DNA from: Bacillus tuaregi
GTDB taxonomy: Bacteria; Bacillota; Bacilli; Bacillales; Cytobacillaceae
Reading direction: 5' to 3'
Assembly (NCBI RefSeq): GCF_900104575.1
Contig: NZ_LT629731.1
Span: 570,189-634,188, forward strand
Length of the DNA: 64,000 nucleotides
A program made the translations under genes and the position numbers. The first letter of the stretch is position 1, and the number at the start of each line of letters is the position of its first letter. Below, one piece after another: positions 1-8,520 of the stretch. The notes under the pieces are model-generated. The model was given only the letters and a program-made list of their open reading frames with translations. It made no database searches and had not been told where the DNA came from.

Positions 1-1
1 T

Positions 2-1426
2 TACAAGGTTATACTGAATGCCTTTAACCTTATTCTACCCATTCTCGTCGGTCCGTATGTGAACCGCGTTCTGGGTGCCGAGTCAATCGGGAAGGTACAG
101 TTTGTTGAGTCCATCTATGCTTACTTTTTAATTTTTGCAACCTTTGGCGTTTATCAATACGGCTTGCGTGAAATCAGCCGGATTAAGGATGATAAGCAGA
201 AGGTTAGCCAGTTGTTTACGAGCTTGTTTACCATCAGCTTAGTGACGAGCCTTGGTGCGATGCTTTGCTATGCGGGCGTCAGTTATTTTGGCTATGGGGA
301 CGATAGTATTTTTCCCATCCTGATGATTTTCAGCTTTAATTTCATCGCGAACATTTTTATGGTCGAATGGGTTAATGAAGCGATGGAGAACTATGATTTC
401 ATTACGATTAAAACGGTAATTGTCCGGATTGTTTATGTGATTCTGATTTTCGCGATGGTCAATAACAGTGACAATTATTATGAATATGCGATGCTTTTGG
501 TGCTCGCAACGGTGTTAAATAATCTGGTCAGCTTTATTTATATTAAGCGGAAAATAAAATTTGATTTCAGCAATATTACGATCGTCGAGCATTTAAAGCC
601 ATTGTTTGTCGTTGTCGTGTTTGCTAATGGGAATGTCCTGTTCACGCTTTTAGACCGCTTAATGCTTGGTCAATTTGCGACGAAAAGAGATGTATCCTAT
701 TACGTTATTCCCCAGCAAATCATGGGAATTATCAATACGTTAATGCTGAGCATTATCCAGGTAACCTTGCCGCGGCTTTCCTATATTTTGGGGTCCAATG
801 ATGAAAAAAGCTATCATATTCTCCTTAATAATATTTCAAAGGTCTATTTTGCCTTGTTATTTCCAGCCTCAGCAGGGATTTTTGTTCTCTCTGATGTGGC
901 GGTTTTGATTTATGGTGGTCAGGACTTTATTGGGGCCTCCACCGCCTTAAGCTTGTTCGCTTTTTATATGATTGTCCTGGGCATCGATTTTATCCTTGCC
1001 AATCAGGTTATTTATGTGAAAAAGCGGGAAAATGTCTTGATCAAGCTTGTGTTCCTATCCGGCTTTATCAATGTGCTCTTTAAAGTTGGCTTGCTGTATA
1101 CGGACAAGCTGACACCGGCGACGGCTGTTTTTACTACCGGACTGGCGACATTGATACTGATTCTGCTCGAATATTGGTATATCAAGCGCTATATTAAAAT
1201 AGAGTACAAGCTGTTTGAATGGGCTAAAATGAAGTATCTAGTGTATTCGCTGCTGTTCATTCCAATCGCCTATTTGATTCGACAGTTTGTATCAGGCCCG
1301 ATTCCGCTTTTCATTACAATCGGCATCACCTGCTCGGTCGTATACGGGTTGATTCTCCTTGTGACGAAGGATATCGTCGTGCAGATTGCCATGGAAAAAG
1401 TAAAGGGTCGATTTGGTAAGAAGTAA
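2..1426 (+). CDS. Polysaccharide flippase (Wzx/MATE-type), 5' end outside window
   Basis: The reading frame is open from base 2, upstream of the first possible start (GTG at 59), and encodes residues typical of the start of Wzx-type flippases (ILPILVGPYVNRVLGAESIG), so the gene begins before the window. The visible part has about twelve hydrophobic segments and a basic C-terminus, as in the polysaccharide transporter family of the MVF superfamily. Such proteins move undecaprenyl-linked saccharide units across the membrane. The adjacent tagO makes undecaprenyl-PP-GlcNAc, which fits a cell-wall or surface polysaccharide role. A strong terminator follows. The substrate cannot be told from sequence. 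Confidence 0.85.
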   Translation, partial: YKVILNAFNLILPILVGPYVNRVLGAESIGKVQFVESIYAYFLIFATFGVYQYGLREISRIKDDKQKVSQLFTSLFTISLVTSLGAMLCYAGVSYFGYGDDSIFPILMIFSFNFIANIFMVEWVNEAMENYDFITIKTVIVRIVYVILIFAMVNNSDNYYEYAMLLVLATVLNNLVSFIYIKRKIKFDFSNITIVEHLKPLFVVVVFANGNVLFTLLDRLMLGQFATKRDVSYYVIPQQIMGIINTLMLSIIQVTLPRLSYILGSNDEKSYHILLNNISKVYFALLFPASAGIFVLSDVAVLIYGGQDFIGASTALSLFAFYMIVLGIDFILANQVIYVKKRENVLIKLVFLSGFINVLFKVGLLYTDKLTPATAVFTTGLATLILILLEYWYIKRYIKIEYKLFEWAKMKYLVYSLLFIPIAYLIRQFVSGPIPLFITIGITCSVVYGLILLVTKDIVVQIAMEKVKGRFGKK

Positions 1427-1483
1427 GAGGTATATGGCTGCCGGAAGACGATGGATTCTGACAGAGTGATACGGGGAAATGTC

Positions 1484-1528
1484 AAAGCTGTCAGAACGCG
1501 GAGTTGGTTCTGACAGCTTTGTTTGGTA
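1484..1528 (+). terminator. Rho-independent terminator after flippase gene
   Basis: A 14-bp perfect stem (AAAGCTGTCAGAAC with its complement at 1507-1520) and a 9-base loop are followed by a short T-rich tail. The same TCTGACAG word recurs nearby at about 1456 and 1535. Confidence 0.75.
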
Positions 1529-1732
1529 TTAGCGTTAGCTGTCAGAGTTAGGATCCCCCTTGATAAATTTTCCATTGTCTTTTAATGAAAAAATGGTACT
1601 ATCGTGTAAGTTATTAGTGAAACTATTCTAGACAAACTTCGTCAATTATAGTGAAGACTCTAAAAAGTGACTTTATTGTATATAAGACTTAATATTCGGT
1701 CATATTGTAACGGAATTGTGACGAAATTAAGA

Positions 1733-1761
1733 TTCTCAAGGTTATAGATTTATGATATAAT
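1733..1761 (+). promoter_or_regulatory. Candidate sigma-A promoter for tagO
   Basis: A TATAAT -10 box (1756-1761) lies 17 bp after a weak -35 (TTCTCA, 1733-1738). It sits about 130 bp before the tagO start in an otherwise gene-free stretch. Confidence 0.45.
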
Positions 1762-1892
1762 CCATTTGGTATATTACTAGGATAGCTGATCTTACCAATA
1801 AAAATAAAAAAAGATACTTGGTTTGTGTTAACTGTATTTGCCTGTATTCTATTGTGATGGAGTGGGCAATATACAATTAAGGGAGGATACTC

Positions 1893-2957
1893 ATGATTTA
1901 CTTGACGATGTTGCTGTGTTTTATCATTTCGGTCCTAATCACTCCTGTCGTGATAAAGTTAGCGTTTAAAATTGGTGCAACGGATAAACCGAATCAACGT
2001 AAGGTTCACCAGAAAATTATGCCTCGCCTTGGAGGTTTAGCGATATACATCAGTTTTGTATTCGGGGTATGGTTCTATCAGCCGCAATCGCCATTTACGA
2101 TGGCCATTATGGTTGGAGCAACAATTATTATTATCACTGGTATCCTTGATGATATGTATGAAATTTCAGCTAAACTGAAGTTAGTGGGTCAGCTTGCCGC
2201 AGCGGGCGTTGTCGTAGCATGGGGCGGAGTACAGGTTGAGTTCATTAATCTTCCTTTCAGTGATGGTACCTTGCATTTTGGTTTTCTAAGTGTTCCAATC
2301 ACGATCCTATGGATTGTCGGCATTACCAATGCCATTAATTTAATAGACGGACTAGACGGACTTGCAGCAGGTGTTTCTTCGATTGCGTTAATTACGATTT
2401 CTGGAATGGCGATCCTGTTCGGTAACCCATTTGTTGTGGTTATTGCCTCAATTGTGCTAGCAAGTACACTAGGATTTCTTGTTTTCAATTTCCACCCGGC
2501 AAAAATTTTCATGGGTGATACCGGAGCCTTGTTCTTAGGCTTCATGATTTCGGTCTTATCATTACTAGGATTTAAAACATCAGCTTTTATTTCCTTCATT
2601 ATACCGATTATTATTTTAGGGGTTCCGATTTCCGATACATTCTTTGCGATTCTTCGCCGGATTGTGAATAAAAAGCCAATCATGGCACCGGATAAATCGC
2701 ATTTACACCATTGTTTATTGGGACTTGGCTTTACACATAGACAAACCGTCCTATTAATTTATGCAATGGCAGCCTTTTTCGGATTAGTTGCGGTAATCCT
2801 ATCACAAGCAAAGCTACTAGGCTCATTTGCTTTAATCATTACGCTATTAATCATTATCGAAGTGATAGCTGAAAAAATAGGATTGCTTGGTAAAAACTAT
2901 CGACCATTATTAAAATTCATTCGCGGGATTCGATACCCAACGGTAAAGAACCGGTAA
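1893..2957 (+). CDS. tagO: Undecaprenyl-phosphate GlcNAc-1-phosphate transferase (TagO/WecA, MraY family)
   Basis: A membrane enzyme of 354 residues that transfers GlcNAc-1-phosphate from UDP-GlcNAc to undecaprenyl phosphate, the first step of wall teichoic acid and related polymers. Visible hallmarks are about eleven membrane segments, the cytoplasmic DDxxE-type motif GILDDMYEIS, NAINLIDGLDGLAAG, the metal-binding FMGDTGALFLGF and the histidine-rich loop KSHLHHCLLGLG. B. subtilis TagO is of similar length (358). A GGGAGG ribosome-binding site precedes the ATG. The position beside yvyE and degSU matches B. subtilis. A terminator follows immediately. Confidence 0.95.
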   Translation: MIYLTMLLCFIISVLITPVVIKLAFKIGATDKPNQRKVHQKIMPRLGGLAIYISFVFGVWFYQPQSPFTMAIMVGATIIIITGILDDMYEISAKLKLVGQLAAAGVVVAWGGVQVEFINLPFSDGTLHFGFLSVPITILWIVGITNAINLIDGLDGLAAGVSSIALITISGMAILFGNPFVVVIASIVLASTLGFLVFNFHPAKIFMGDTGALFLGFMISVLSLLGFKTSAFISFIIPIIILGVPISDTFFAILRRIVNKKPIMAPDKSHLHHCLLGLGFTHRQTVLLIYAMAAFFGLVAVILSQAKLLGSFALIITLLIIIEVIAEKIGLLGKNYRPLLKFIRGIRYPTVKNR

Positions 2958-2966
2958 TAGAGCATA

Positions 2967-3007
2967 TAAAAAGGTGAGAGACTTCAAAAAGTTTCTCACC
3001 TTTTTTT
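2967..3007 (+). terminator. Terminator after tagO
   Basis: The inverted repeat AAAAAGGTGAGA and TTTCTCACCTTTTT with a 7-T run lies just after the tagO stop. Its A-rich other side could also serve the converging yvyE. Confidence 0.85.
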
Positions 3008-3060
3008 GATGGGGTGACAGGCACCTTCCAAAAAATTGGTTGGTGCCTGTCACCCCATCA
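3007..3060. repeat. 19-bp perfect inverted repeat (GGGGTGACAGGCACC type)
   Basis: TGATGGGGTGACAGGCACC (3007-3025) is exactly complementary to 3042-3060, and the loop holds a smaller palindrome CCAA-AAAA-TTGG. It abuts the yvyE stop codon on the minus strand. It looks like a dispersed REP-type intergenic element. The related word AGGTGCCTGT occurs at about 41682. Confidence 0.7.
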
Positions 3061-3063
3061 AAT

Positions 3064-3699
3064 TTATATATCCTTTTCCATGTAAAGCACTTCGCCGGAA
3101 CTGATTTCTCCTTGTCCATTCGTTAGCTCGATCATCCAATCGGTGAAGTTCTGGACACCAGCTTCTTCGACATAGGCTTCGATTTCAACGGCATCTAGAT
3201 AGTGAATCTCTTTAATCTCGTAAATAGAGGAGCGCAATTCATTTTCGATTTTGCCAAGCCAGGTATAGTCAATTTTTGTCGACACCACCCTCATCAGCTT
3301 GCGTTCCACCACACCGGCAGCGTCGATGCCCTCAGAGGTTGCCTTTCCATAGGCGCGAATCAATCCGCCTGCGCCGAGCTTAATGCCGCCGAAATAGCGG
3401 GTAATCACGACGCAGGTGTCCTTTAGATGCTTCTTTTTTAACACCTCTAAAATAGGAACACCTGCTGTTCCGCTTGGTTCACCGTCGTCGTTGGCCTTTT
3501 GAATTTGGTCGTGCTCGCCAATCAGATAGGCTGAGCAGTTATGAGTGGCATTCCAATGCTCCTTCTTGATTCTTTGAATAAACTCCTGGGCCGCCTCCTC
3601 TGATTCAGCTCTCGTCACATGTGCAATGAAACGGGATTTTTGGATGACGATTTCATGCTCGCCATGACCTTCTTTTACCGTATAATACTGAGGTAACAT
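3064..3699 (-). CDS. yvyE: YvyE, YigZ/IMPACT family protein
   Basis: A protein of 211 residues with the full UPF0029/IMPACT N-terminal domain (IQKSRFIAHV near the start, HNCSAYLIG, NDDGEPSGTAGVPIL, TRYFGGIKLGAGGLIRAYGKA) and the smaller C-terminal ferredoxin-like domain. The family is conserved in bacteria and related to the eukaryotic GCN2 inhibitor IMPACT. A bacterial function is not firmly established; nucleic-acid or ribosome binding has been proposed. It lies between tagO and degS on the opposite strand, exactly as in B. subtilis. Confidence 0.9.
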   Translation of the reverse strand: MLPQYYTVKEGHGEHEIVIQKSRFIAHVTRAESEEAAQEFIQRIKKEHWNATHNCSAYLIGEHDQIQKANDDGEPSGTAGVPILEVLKKKHLKDTCVVITRYFGGIKLGAGGLIRAYGKATSEGIDAAGVVERKLMRVVSTKIDYTWLGKIENELRSSIYEIKEIHYLDAVEIEAYVEEAGVQNFTDWMIELTNGQGEISSGEVLYMEKDI

Positions 3700-3883
3700 A
3701 GTACCGCACCTTTCCTCTCTAATATGTTTCTTCTATAGCTTTTTCTTAGACAATATGTTACAGAATGATTTCAACTCCTACCTGATGCTTTCCGTAGCTC
3801 TTTTAAAAAAATAGAATAAAAACAGGCTTTTTGTCTGATAAAGTAATACTTCTATTATAAATCGACAAGCTTCTTAACATCAA

Positions 3884-3902
3884 TTTACAAAAGTATTGTA
3901 AA
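3884..3902. promoter_or_regulatory. Palindrome upstream of degS promoter
   Basis: TTTACAA-5 bp-TTGTAAA, a perfect 7-bp inverted repeat about 30 bp upstream of the likely degS -10 box. A closely related palindrome lies at 4085-4103. Together they look like a pair of sites for one dimeric regulator; the regulator is unknown. Confidence 0.4.
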
Positions 3903-3931
3903 CAAACTTTAACATCGGTGTCTTATTTGCA

Positions 3932-3949
3932 TGGTATAATAGGTATAAT
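3932..3949 (+). promoter_or_regulatory. Candidate extended -10 promoter for degSU
   Basis: TGG-TATAAT (3932-3940) has the extended -10 TG, and a second TATAAT follows at 3944-3949. No good -35 is visible. Transcription from here would give a leader of about 230 nt before degS. Confidence 0.5.
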
Positions 3950-4084
3950 CAAGGGGGACTACAATCATAGTACCTCCTGAGAAAAAAATTTTAAAATATT
4001 ACTAGTATTTTATAACGAACGGCTGGGATTTAGTGTAAAATAAAGTTATATGCCATACATGTTAGGATAATCGTATATAACAAT

Positions 4085-4103
4085 CTACAAAAATACTTTG
4101 TAG
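4085..4103. promoter_or_regulatory. Second palindrome in degS leader
   Basis: CTACAAA-5 bp-TTTGTAG, a perfect 7-bp inverted repeat with the same TACAA core and 5-bp spacer as the palindrome at 3884. It lies in the leader, 82 bp before the degS start, where a bound protein could block elongation or the RNA could fold. Confidence 0.4.
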
Positions 4104-4184
4104 AGAACAAGCTAATCCCATCATATACCTTTAACGGATAATAAACACCGTGTGAAAGGTTCTAGTGTCCTCTGGGGGAATACG

Positions 4185-5354
4185 ATGAACATAAAGAAAT
4201 TTGATACAAAAGCACTTGATGAAATTCTGGAAAAAATGATGGATACTGTCGGAAACAGTAAAAATGAAATCTTTGAAATTGGACAATCATGTCAAAATGA
4301 CTTCAAAACGCTTACAGAAGAACTAAAGGAAATAAAACTGGCCGTCCGCAGCATGATAGAAGAGGGCGACAAGCTGGAGGCGATGGCGAGGCTGTCGAGA
4401 AGGCGGCTTTCAGAAGTCAGCAAGCATTTTAACCTATATTCTGAGGAAGAAGTCCGGGAGGTGTACGAGAAAGCCCACCGGATCCAAACCGATCTCACGA
4501 TGAACAGGCAGATGGAAAAACAGCTGCGTGCGCGCCGTGATGATCTAGAACGCAGACTGTCAGGGCTGGCGGAAACGATTCAGCGGGCCGATCATCTTGT
4601 TTCGCAAATTACTGTGGTGTTGAACTATTTATCAAGTGATTTAAAGCAAATTGGTGAAGTATTAGAGGATGCCAAGCAAAAGCAGGATTTTGGACTGCAA
4701 ATTATTGAAGCACAAGAGGAAGAACGCAAACGATTATCCAGGGAAATTCATGATGGACCTGCCCAAATGATGGCAAATGTAATGATGCGTTCGGATCTGA
4801 TTGAAAAAATATACCGTGAACGGGGAATGGAAGAAGCCATCCTAGAGATGAGAAATCTTAAAGGGATGGTTCGAGATGCTCTTTATGAGGTGCGTCATAT
4901 TATTTATGACTTGCGCCCAATGGCACTTGATGACTTAGGATTAGTTCCAACCTTAAACAAATATTTAAAAACAATTGAAGAATATTTCAATAGTGCACAC
5001 ATTACTTTTCAATGTTTGGGAGAAGCAAGAAGACTGCCGGCCAATTACGAGGTCGCACTTTTCCGTTTGGTGCAGGAAGCTGTGCAAAACGCGATGAAGC
5101 ATGCAGAGGCCAGTGAAGTCATGGTAAAGCTTGAATTCCAACGAGACTATCTGACTGTTATTGTTCGAGATAATGGAAAAGGCTTTGATATGGAGAAGAA
5201 AAAGCCAAATTCCTTTGGATTAATAGGTATGAAAGAAAGAGTTGAGCTCTTAGAAGGGGAGCTTTCATTTGATTCCAAAGTAGGCAAAGGAACCATGGTG
5301 ATCATCCAAATCCCGATCACAGTGGAAACCGTCCTAAAGGAGTATACACTATAA
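4185..5354 (+). CDS. degS: Sensor histidine kinase DegS
   Basis: A cytoplasmic sensor kinase that phosphorylates DegU, controlling exoenzymes, competence, motility and biofilm. The ATG at 4185 was chosen (389 residues) because GGGGG precedes it at good spacing and the product then begins like B. subtilis DegS; an upstream in-frame GTG at 4152 is less likely. The N-terminal half is coiled coil (DegS sensor domain). The HisKA_3 box SREIHDGPAQMMANVMMRS contains the phospho-acceptor His189, the same number as in B. subtilis. The HATPase domain shows NAMKHAEA, VRDNGKGFD and GLIGMKERVELL. degU follows after 120 bp. Confidence 0.95.
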   Translation: MNIKKFDTKALDEILEKMMDTVGNSKNEIFEIGQSCQNDFKTLTEELKEIKLAVRSMIEEGDKLEAMARLSRRRLSEVSKHFNLYSEEEVREVYEKAHRIQTDLTMNRQMEKQLRARRDDLERRLSGLAETIQRADHLVSQITVVLNYLSSDLKQIGEVLEDAKQKQDFGLQIIEAQEEERKRLSREIHDGPAQMMANVMMRSDLIEKIYRERGMEEAILEMRNLKGMVRDALYEVRHIIYDLRPMALDDLGLVPTLNKYLKTIEEYFNSAHITFQCLGEARRLPANYEVALFRLVQEAVQNAMKHAEASEVMVKLEFQRDYLTVIVRDNGKGFDMEKKKPNSFGLIGMKERVELLEGELSFDSKVGKGTMVIIQIPITVETVLKEYTL

Positions 5355-5474
5355 CAGGCTGAAAAAAGGGATGACTCGAAAGAGCTTTGCATATGAACAG
5401 GACAAGTGAAAGAATAGAGGGCTCAGCTGAATTTGATAGAGTTTGAGCTGGATGTTTTAGGGAGGCGGAGTAAT

Positions 5475-6158
5475 TTGACAACCAAAATTGTGATTATTGA
5501 CGATCATCAGTTATTTAGAGAAGGCGTAAAAAGGATTCTCGAGTTTGAAAAAACATTTCAAGTCGTAGCGGAAGGCAACGATGGCTGCGAGGCGCTTCAG
5601 CTTGTAGAGGAATACAATCCGGATGTTGTGCTGATGGATATTAATATGCCGGAAACGAACGGAATTGAAGCGACGCGTCAGCTAGTCGAGAAGTATCCAG
5701 ATTCTAAGGTTATCATACTTTCCATTCATGATGATGAGAACTATGTCACACATGCGCTAAAAACAGGTGCATGCGGATATCTTTTAAAAGAAATGGATGC
5801 CGATGCTTTAATTGAAGCCGTCAAGGTAGTAGCGGCAGGCGGATCGTACTTACATCCTAAGGTTACCCATAATCTAGTGAATGAATTCAGACGTCTTGCT
5901 GCAGAGGAAGAAGGCGGGAATCATTATGTACTGCAAATGGAAGTACGCAGACCGCTTCATCTTCTCACACGCCGTGAATGTGAAGTCCTTCAGCTGTTAG
6001 CAGATGGAAAAAGTAACCGCGGTATCGGCGACGCCTTATATATCAGTGAAAAAACCGTGAAAAACCACGTAAGTAACATCCTGCAAAAAATGAACGTCAA
6101 CGACCGTACACAAGCGGTAGTAGAAGCGATTAAAAAAGGCTGGGTGGAAGTCAGATAA
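5475..6158 (+). CDS. degU: Response regulator DegU
   Basis: A NarL/FixJ-type response regulator of 227 residues. The TTG at 5475 was chosen because GGGAGG lies 9 bases upstream and the protein then starts [20 protein letters not shown] as in B. subtilis; another TTG at 5433 would add an unmatched 14-residue tail. The receiver domain has the acidic pair IIDDH, the phospho-acceptor Asp55 (VVLMDINMP) and the conserved KEMDAD loop. The C-terminal LuxR helix-turn-helix is nearly identical to B. subtilis ([40 protein letters not shown]). It is paired with degS and closed by a strong terminator. Confidence 0.96.
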   Translation: MTTKIVIIDDHQLFREGVKRILEFEKTFQVVAEGNDGCEALQLVEEYNPDVVLMDINMPETNGIEATRQLVEKYPDSKVIILSIHDDENYVTHALKTGACGYLLKEMDADALIEAVKVVAAGGSYLHPKVTHNLVNEFRRLAAEEEGGNHYVLQMEVRRPLHLLTRRECEVLQLLADGKSNRGIGDALYISEKTVKNHVSNILQKMNVNDRTQAVVEAIKKGWVEVR

Positions 6159-6188
6159 GGTACTCTCTTTTGAGAGTACCTTTTTTTT
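6157..6188 (+). terminator. Terminator after degU
   Basis: AAGGTACTCTC and GAGAGTACCTT form an 11-bp stem around a 4-base loop, followed by eight T. The stem starts inside the degU stop codon. Confidence 0.9.
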
Positions 6189-6363
6189 GTGTGGCTCAGC
6201 TGATGGTAACAAGGGTTATGTCGGTGGGAAACCGTTCTCATGTTGTGACCTGTTACAACGCAAAGGGATTGCTGAATTAGTGTTATTGTTACAGATTGTA
6301 GCTAGTTCTATTTTTACCGTGTAATCTATTGAAAAACTATTGTTTTTTACAGAAAATGTAAAA

Positions 6364-6468
6364 GTGCGGATTTATATTAGAAAAGCGCGGATAAACAGCG
6401 AAAATCCGCGGATATGATGGCGGAAAGCGTGGATATCACCCCGGATACCGCGGATATGTTGACAGGAG
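6364..6468. repeat. 21-bp tandem repeat, five units (GCGGATA type)
   Basis: The words GTGCGGA, GCGCGGA, CCGCGGA, GCGTGGA and CCGCGGA begin at 6364, 6385, 6406, 6427 and 6448, exactly 21 bp apart. The first seven bases of each unit are conserved and the rest is variable. The array lies in the 500-bp gap between degU and the Sda-like gene, with no other gene visible there. Confidence 0.75.
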
Positions 6469-6664
6469 TTAAATGGAACACTGCTTTTTTATCGAAAAAT
6501 ATCCGTTTATAAAGGAAATAAAGTAATAAATAAGTCCTTTGCACCTATTTTAAAAAAATAATTTCCTATTTCCGAAAAAAACGTGAATAATCTCAGGATT
6601 CCTTTACATAACCAGCTCAAATTGGTACATCTATAGTAAGAAACATCGTGAAGAGGTGATCAAA

Positions 6665-6838
6665 ATGAATTCACTGGCCATTTTGACATATGAAGAGCTG
6701 TTAAAAACCTATTATTTGGCTGTCAATAAGGGGCTTGAGGAAGATTTTATTGAAATACTGCGCAATGAATTAGATAGACGTGCGGTTCGTTGCCAGGCGG
6801 ACCAGAATACAAAGCATCCTCAATTGACTGGTGTTTAA
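6665..6838 (+). CDS. sda: Sda-like sporulation histidine-kinase inhibitor
   Basis: A protein of 57 residues. The core LTYEELLKTYYLAVNKGLEE, then DFIEILRNELDRRAV, aligns along its length with B. subtilis Sda ([35 protein letters not shown]). Sda is a helical hairpin that binds sporulation kinases such as KinA and blocks phosphorelay entry when replication is perturbed. ATG 6665 was chosen because AAGAGGTG lies just upstream; the alternative GTG at 6656 overlaps that site. It stands alone between degU and degV, unlike the usual sda position in B. subtilis, so it may be an extra paralogue. No DnaA-box cluster was recognised before it. Confidence 0.75.
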   Translation: MNSLAILTYEELLKTYYLAVNKGLEEDFIEILRNELDRRAVRCQADQNTKHPQLTGV

Positions 6839-6890
6839 GCACTTCCCATGACAGTCCCGTAACTTCTGGGGGTTTTTCTTTTTCAAGAGA

Positions 6891-7115
6891 TCAAATTCGC
6901 CCGTCGAATTTGCGTCCGGATTACCTGAGCTCGCTAGGGTAAACTACCTTTAAAAAATCCGTGACATCCGCCGGAGGCTTAACTTCATTCAGCCGGGGTT
7001 TGAACCCCCACTGAATCGAAGTACCATTTGCATTCACCCCCCACTTGTAGAAGTGGAGGACTTCTGTACCTGTCGCAAGCTTTCGGTACAAAAAGCATTT
7101 GCTGAATGAAGTTAA
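6891..7115 (-). mobile_element. IS200/IS605-derived miniature element, copy A
   Basis: Read on the minus strand this begins TTAACTTCATTCAGC (7115 downward) and ends in the hairpin AAATTCG-ACGGG-CGAATTT (6891 side). It contains an AAGTCCTCCACTT hairpin with loop CTAC, a hairpin around GGGGTTCAAACCCC, an inverted copy of the first 15 bases and the tail AAGCCTCCGGCGGATGTCAC. It is over 85 percent identical by eye to copy B at 11773-11965, with about 35 extra bases near the left end. Such hairpins resemble IS605/TnpB element ends and omega-RNA. No transposase or tnpB is present. Confidence 0.65.
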
Positions 7116-7399
7116 TAGTTGAATCCTCCTTTGCTTAAGGTAAAAATAACGCTGGCAAAACATGAATTCGAAGTCAACTTTAACTAATGCAATTTGAACT
7201 GTTTTCATATAAAATGGTATTTAGACAAATAGTAAAGGTTGAGAGGGTTTCCTGATCATTGGAGAATTCATACCGCTATAGGCTATGGAGCGTACCTGCC
7301 TGCAGTAAGCACCCAATGACCACGTAGTCAAACAGTCAGCCCTCTGAACAAACGACCTCTACATACCATAAAATCATCATTAAGGAAGGTATCCCTTTT

Positions 7400-8239
7400 A
7401 TGAAAACAGCAGTTGTATGTGATAGTACGGCCTATCTTCCGAAAGAATTGGTCGAGGAATTAAATATACACATGATCCCCTTGAATATTATTTTTGGCGA
7501 CGAATCCTACCTGGAGGAAATCGAGCTGTCTGCTGAGCAGTTCTACGAGGAGGTCAAGAATCGCGAGCTACCGAAGACCTCGATGCCGGCTATTGGCAGC
7601 TTTGTTGAGCTATTCGAAGCTTTAGCGAAGGACTATGATGCGGTCATCAGTGTCCATCTTTCAAGTGGAATTAGTGGGACGTTCCAGGGCTCGATTACGG
7701 CGGGGGAGATGGTGGAAGGGATTGACGTCTATTCCTTCGACTCAGAAATTGCCTGCCTGCCACAAGGCTTTTTTGCGATTGAAGCGGCAAAAATGGCTGC
7801 GGAAGGCGAATCACCACAAACGATTATGACTCGTTTGGAGGAAATGAAGAAAACATCGCGAGCTTATTTTATGGTTGATGACCTTTCCCACCTGCAGCGC
7901 GGCGGCCGTCTTTCAAGCGCCCAAGCCTTAATTGGCGGATTACTTCAGGTGAAACCGCTGCTTCATTTTGAAAACAAAGTCATTGTCCCCTTTGAAAAAA
8001 TCCGTACCCGCAAAAAAGCCATCAAACGAATTGTGGAGCTGATGAAGGAAGATGTCAGCGACGGCGCTGCCTACCAAGCGGCTGTCATTCATGGAAACTG
8101 TAAAGAGGAAGCACTAGCCTGGAAGGCGGAGCTCGAGGAGATGTTTCCAAACGTCGACTTTATGTTCAGCTATTTCGGTGCCGTCATCGGAACACATCTC
8201 GGAGAAGGTGCACTAGGTCTTGGCTGGTACAAAAAATAA
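7400..8239 (+). CDS. degV: DegV family protein (fatty-acid-binding, FakB-like)
   Basis: A protein of 279 residues with the DegV fold signatures: the start VVCDSTAYLPKELV, the fatty-acid head-group region VHLSSGISGTFQG, YSFDSEIACLPQG, VDDLSHLQRGGRLSSAQALI and the C-terminal GAVIGTHLGEGALGLGW. DegV proteins bind a fatty acid and present it to a kinase (FakA/DAK family) for membrane lipid synthesis. The gene sits downstream of degSU as in B. subtilis. AAGGAAGG is the ribosome-binding site. A 200-bp gap with no clear promoter separates it from mobile element A. Confidence 0.93.
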   Translation: MKTAVVCDSTAYLPKELVEELNIHMIPLNIIFGDESYLEEIELSAEQFYEEVKNRELPKTSMPAIGSFVELFEALAKDYDAVISVHLSSGISGTFQGSITAGEMVEGIDVYSFDSEIACLPQGFFAIEAAKMAAEGESPQTIMTRLEEMKKTSRAYFMVDDLSHLQRGGRLSSAQALIGGLLQVKPLLHFENKVIVPFEKIRTRKKAIKRIVELMKEDVSDGAAYQAAVIHGNCKEEALAWKAELEEMFPNVDFMFSYFGAVIGTHLGEGALGLGWYKK

Positions 8240-8305
8240 ACATCAGCGCCATTCTAAATTAGAGTGGCGTTGAACTACAAACGCCTTGTCAAACAAGAGC
8301 ATCGA

Positions 8306-8520
8306 CTATTCAAAAGCTGGTTCCGAAAGCTTCGCATCCTCACAGCATTACGATTCAAAAGCACTTTCCGAAAGCTTCGCATCCCCACAGCATTACGATT
8401 CAGAAGCACCTTTCGAAAGCTTCGCATCCTCACAGCATTACGATTCAGAAGCACCTTTCGAAAGCTTCGCAGCCCTATGACCACTAGCATTCAGAGGCAC
8501 CCTCTGAACGCTTCACAACC
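8306..8520. repeat. 45-bp tandem repeat between degV and comFA
   Basis: The word GCTTCGCA begins at 8329, 8374, 8419 and 8464, exactly 45 bp apart. Each unit reads GCTTCGCATCCTCACAGCAT and then runs through TACGATTCAGAAGCACCTTTCGAAA. Partial or decayed units flank it on both sides. As 45 is a multiple of 3 the array stays open in several frames on both strands, which produces low-complexity ORFs without ribosome-binding sites; I treat it as non-coding. The rest of the 8240-8640 gap shows one hairpin (8246-8269) and nothing else. Confidence 0.75.

Noticed and set aside
4152-4184. Upstream GTG start for degS
   Set aside because: The extra 11 residues do not match DegS proteins, and the GGGGG site is placed for ATG 4185.
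5433-5474. Upstream TTG start for degU
   Set aside because: It would bury the GGGAGG ribosome-binding site inside the gene and add residues absent from DegU.
6921-7208. 95-residue minus-strand ORF
   Set aside because: It runs through the hairpins of the IS605-like element; codon order does not survive in copy B, so it is not a gene.
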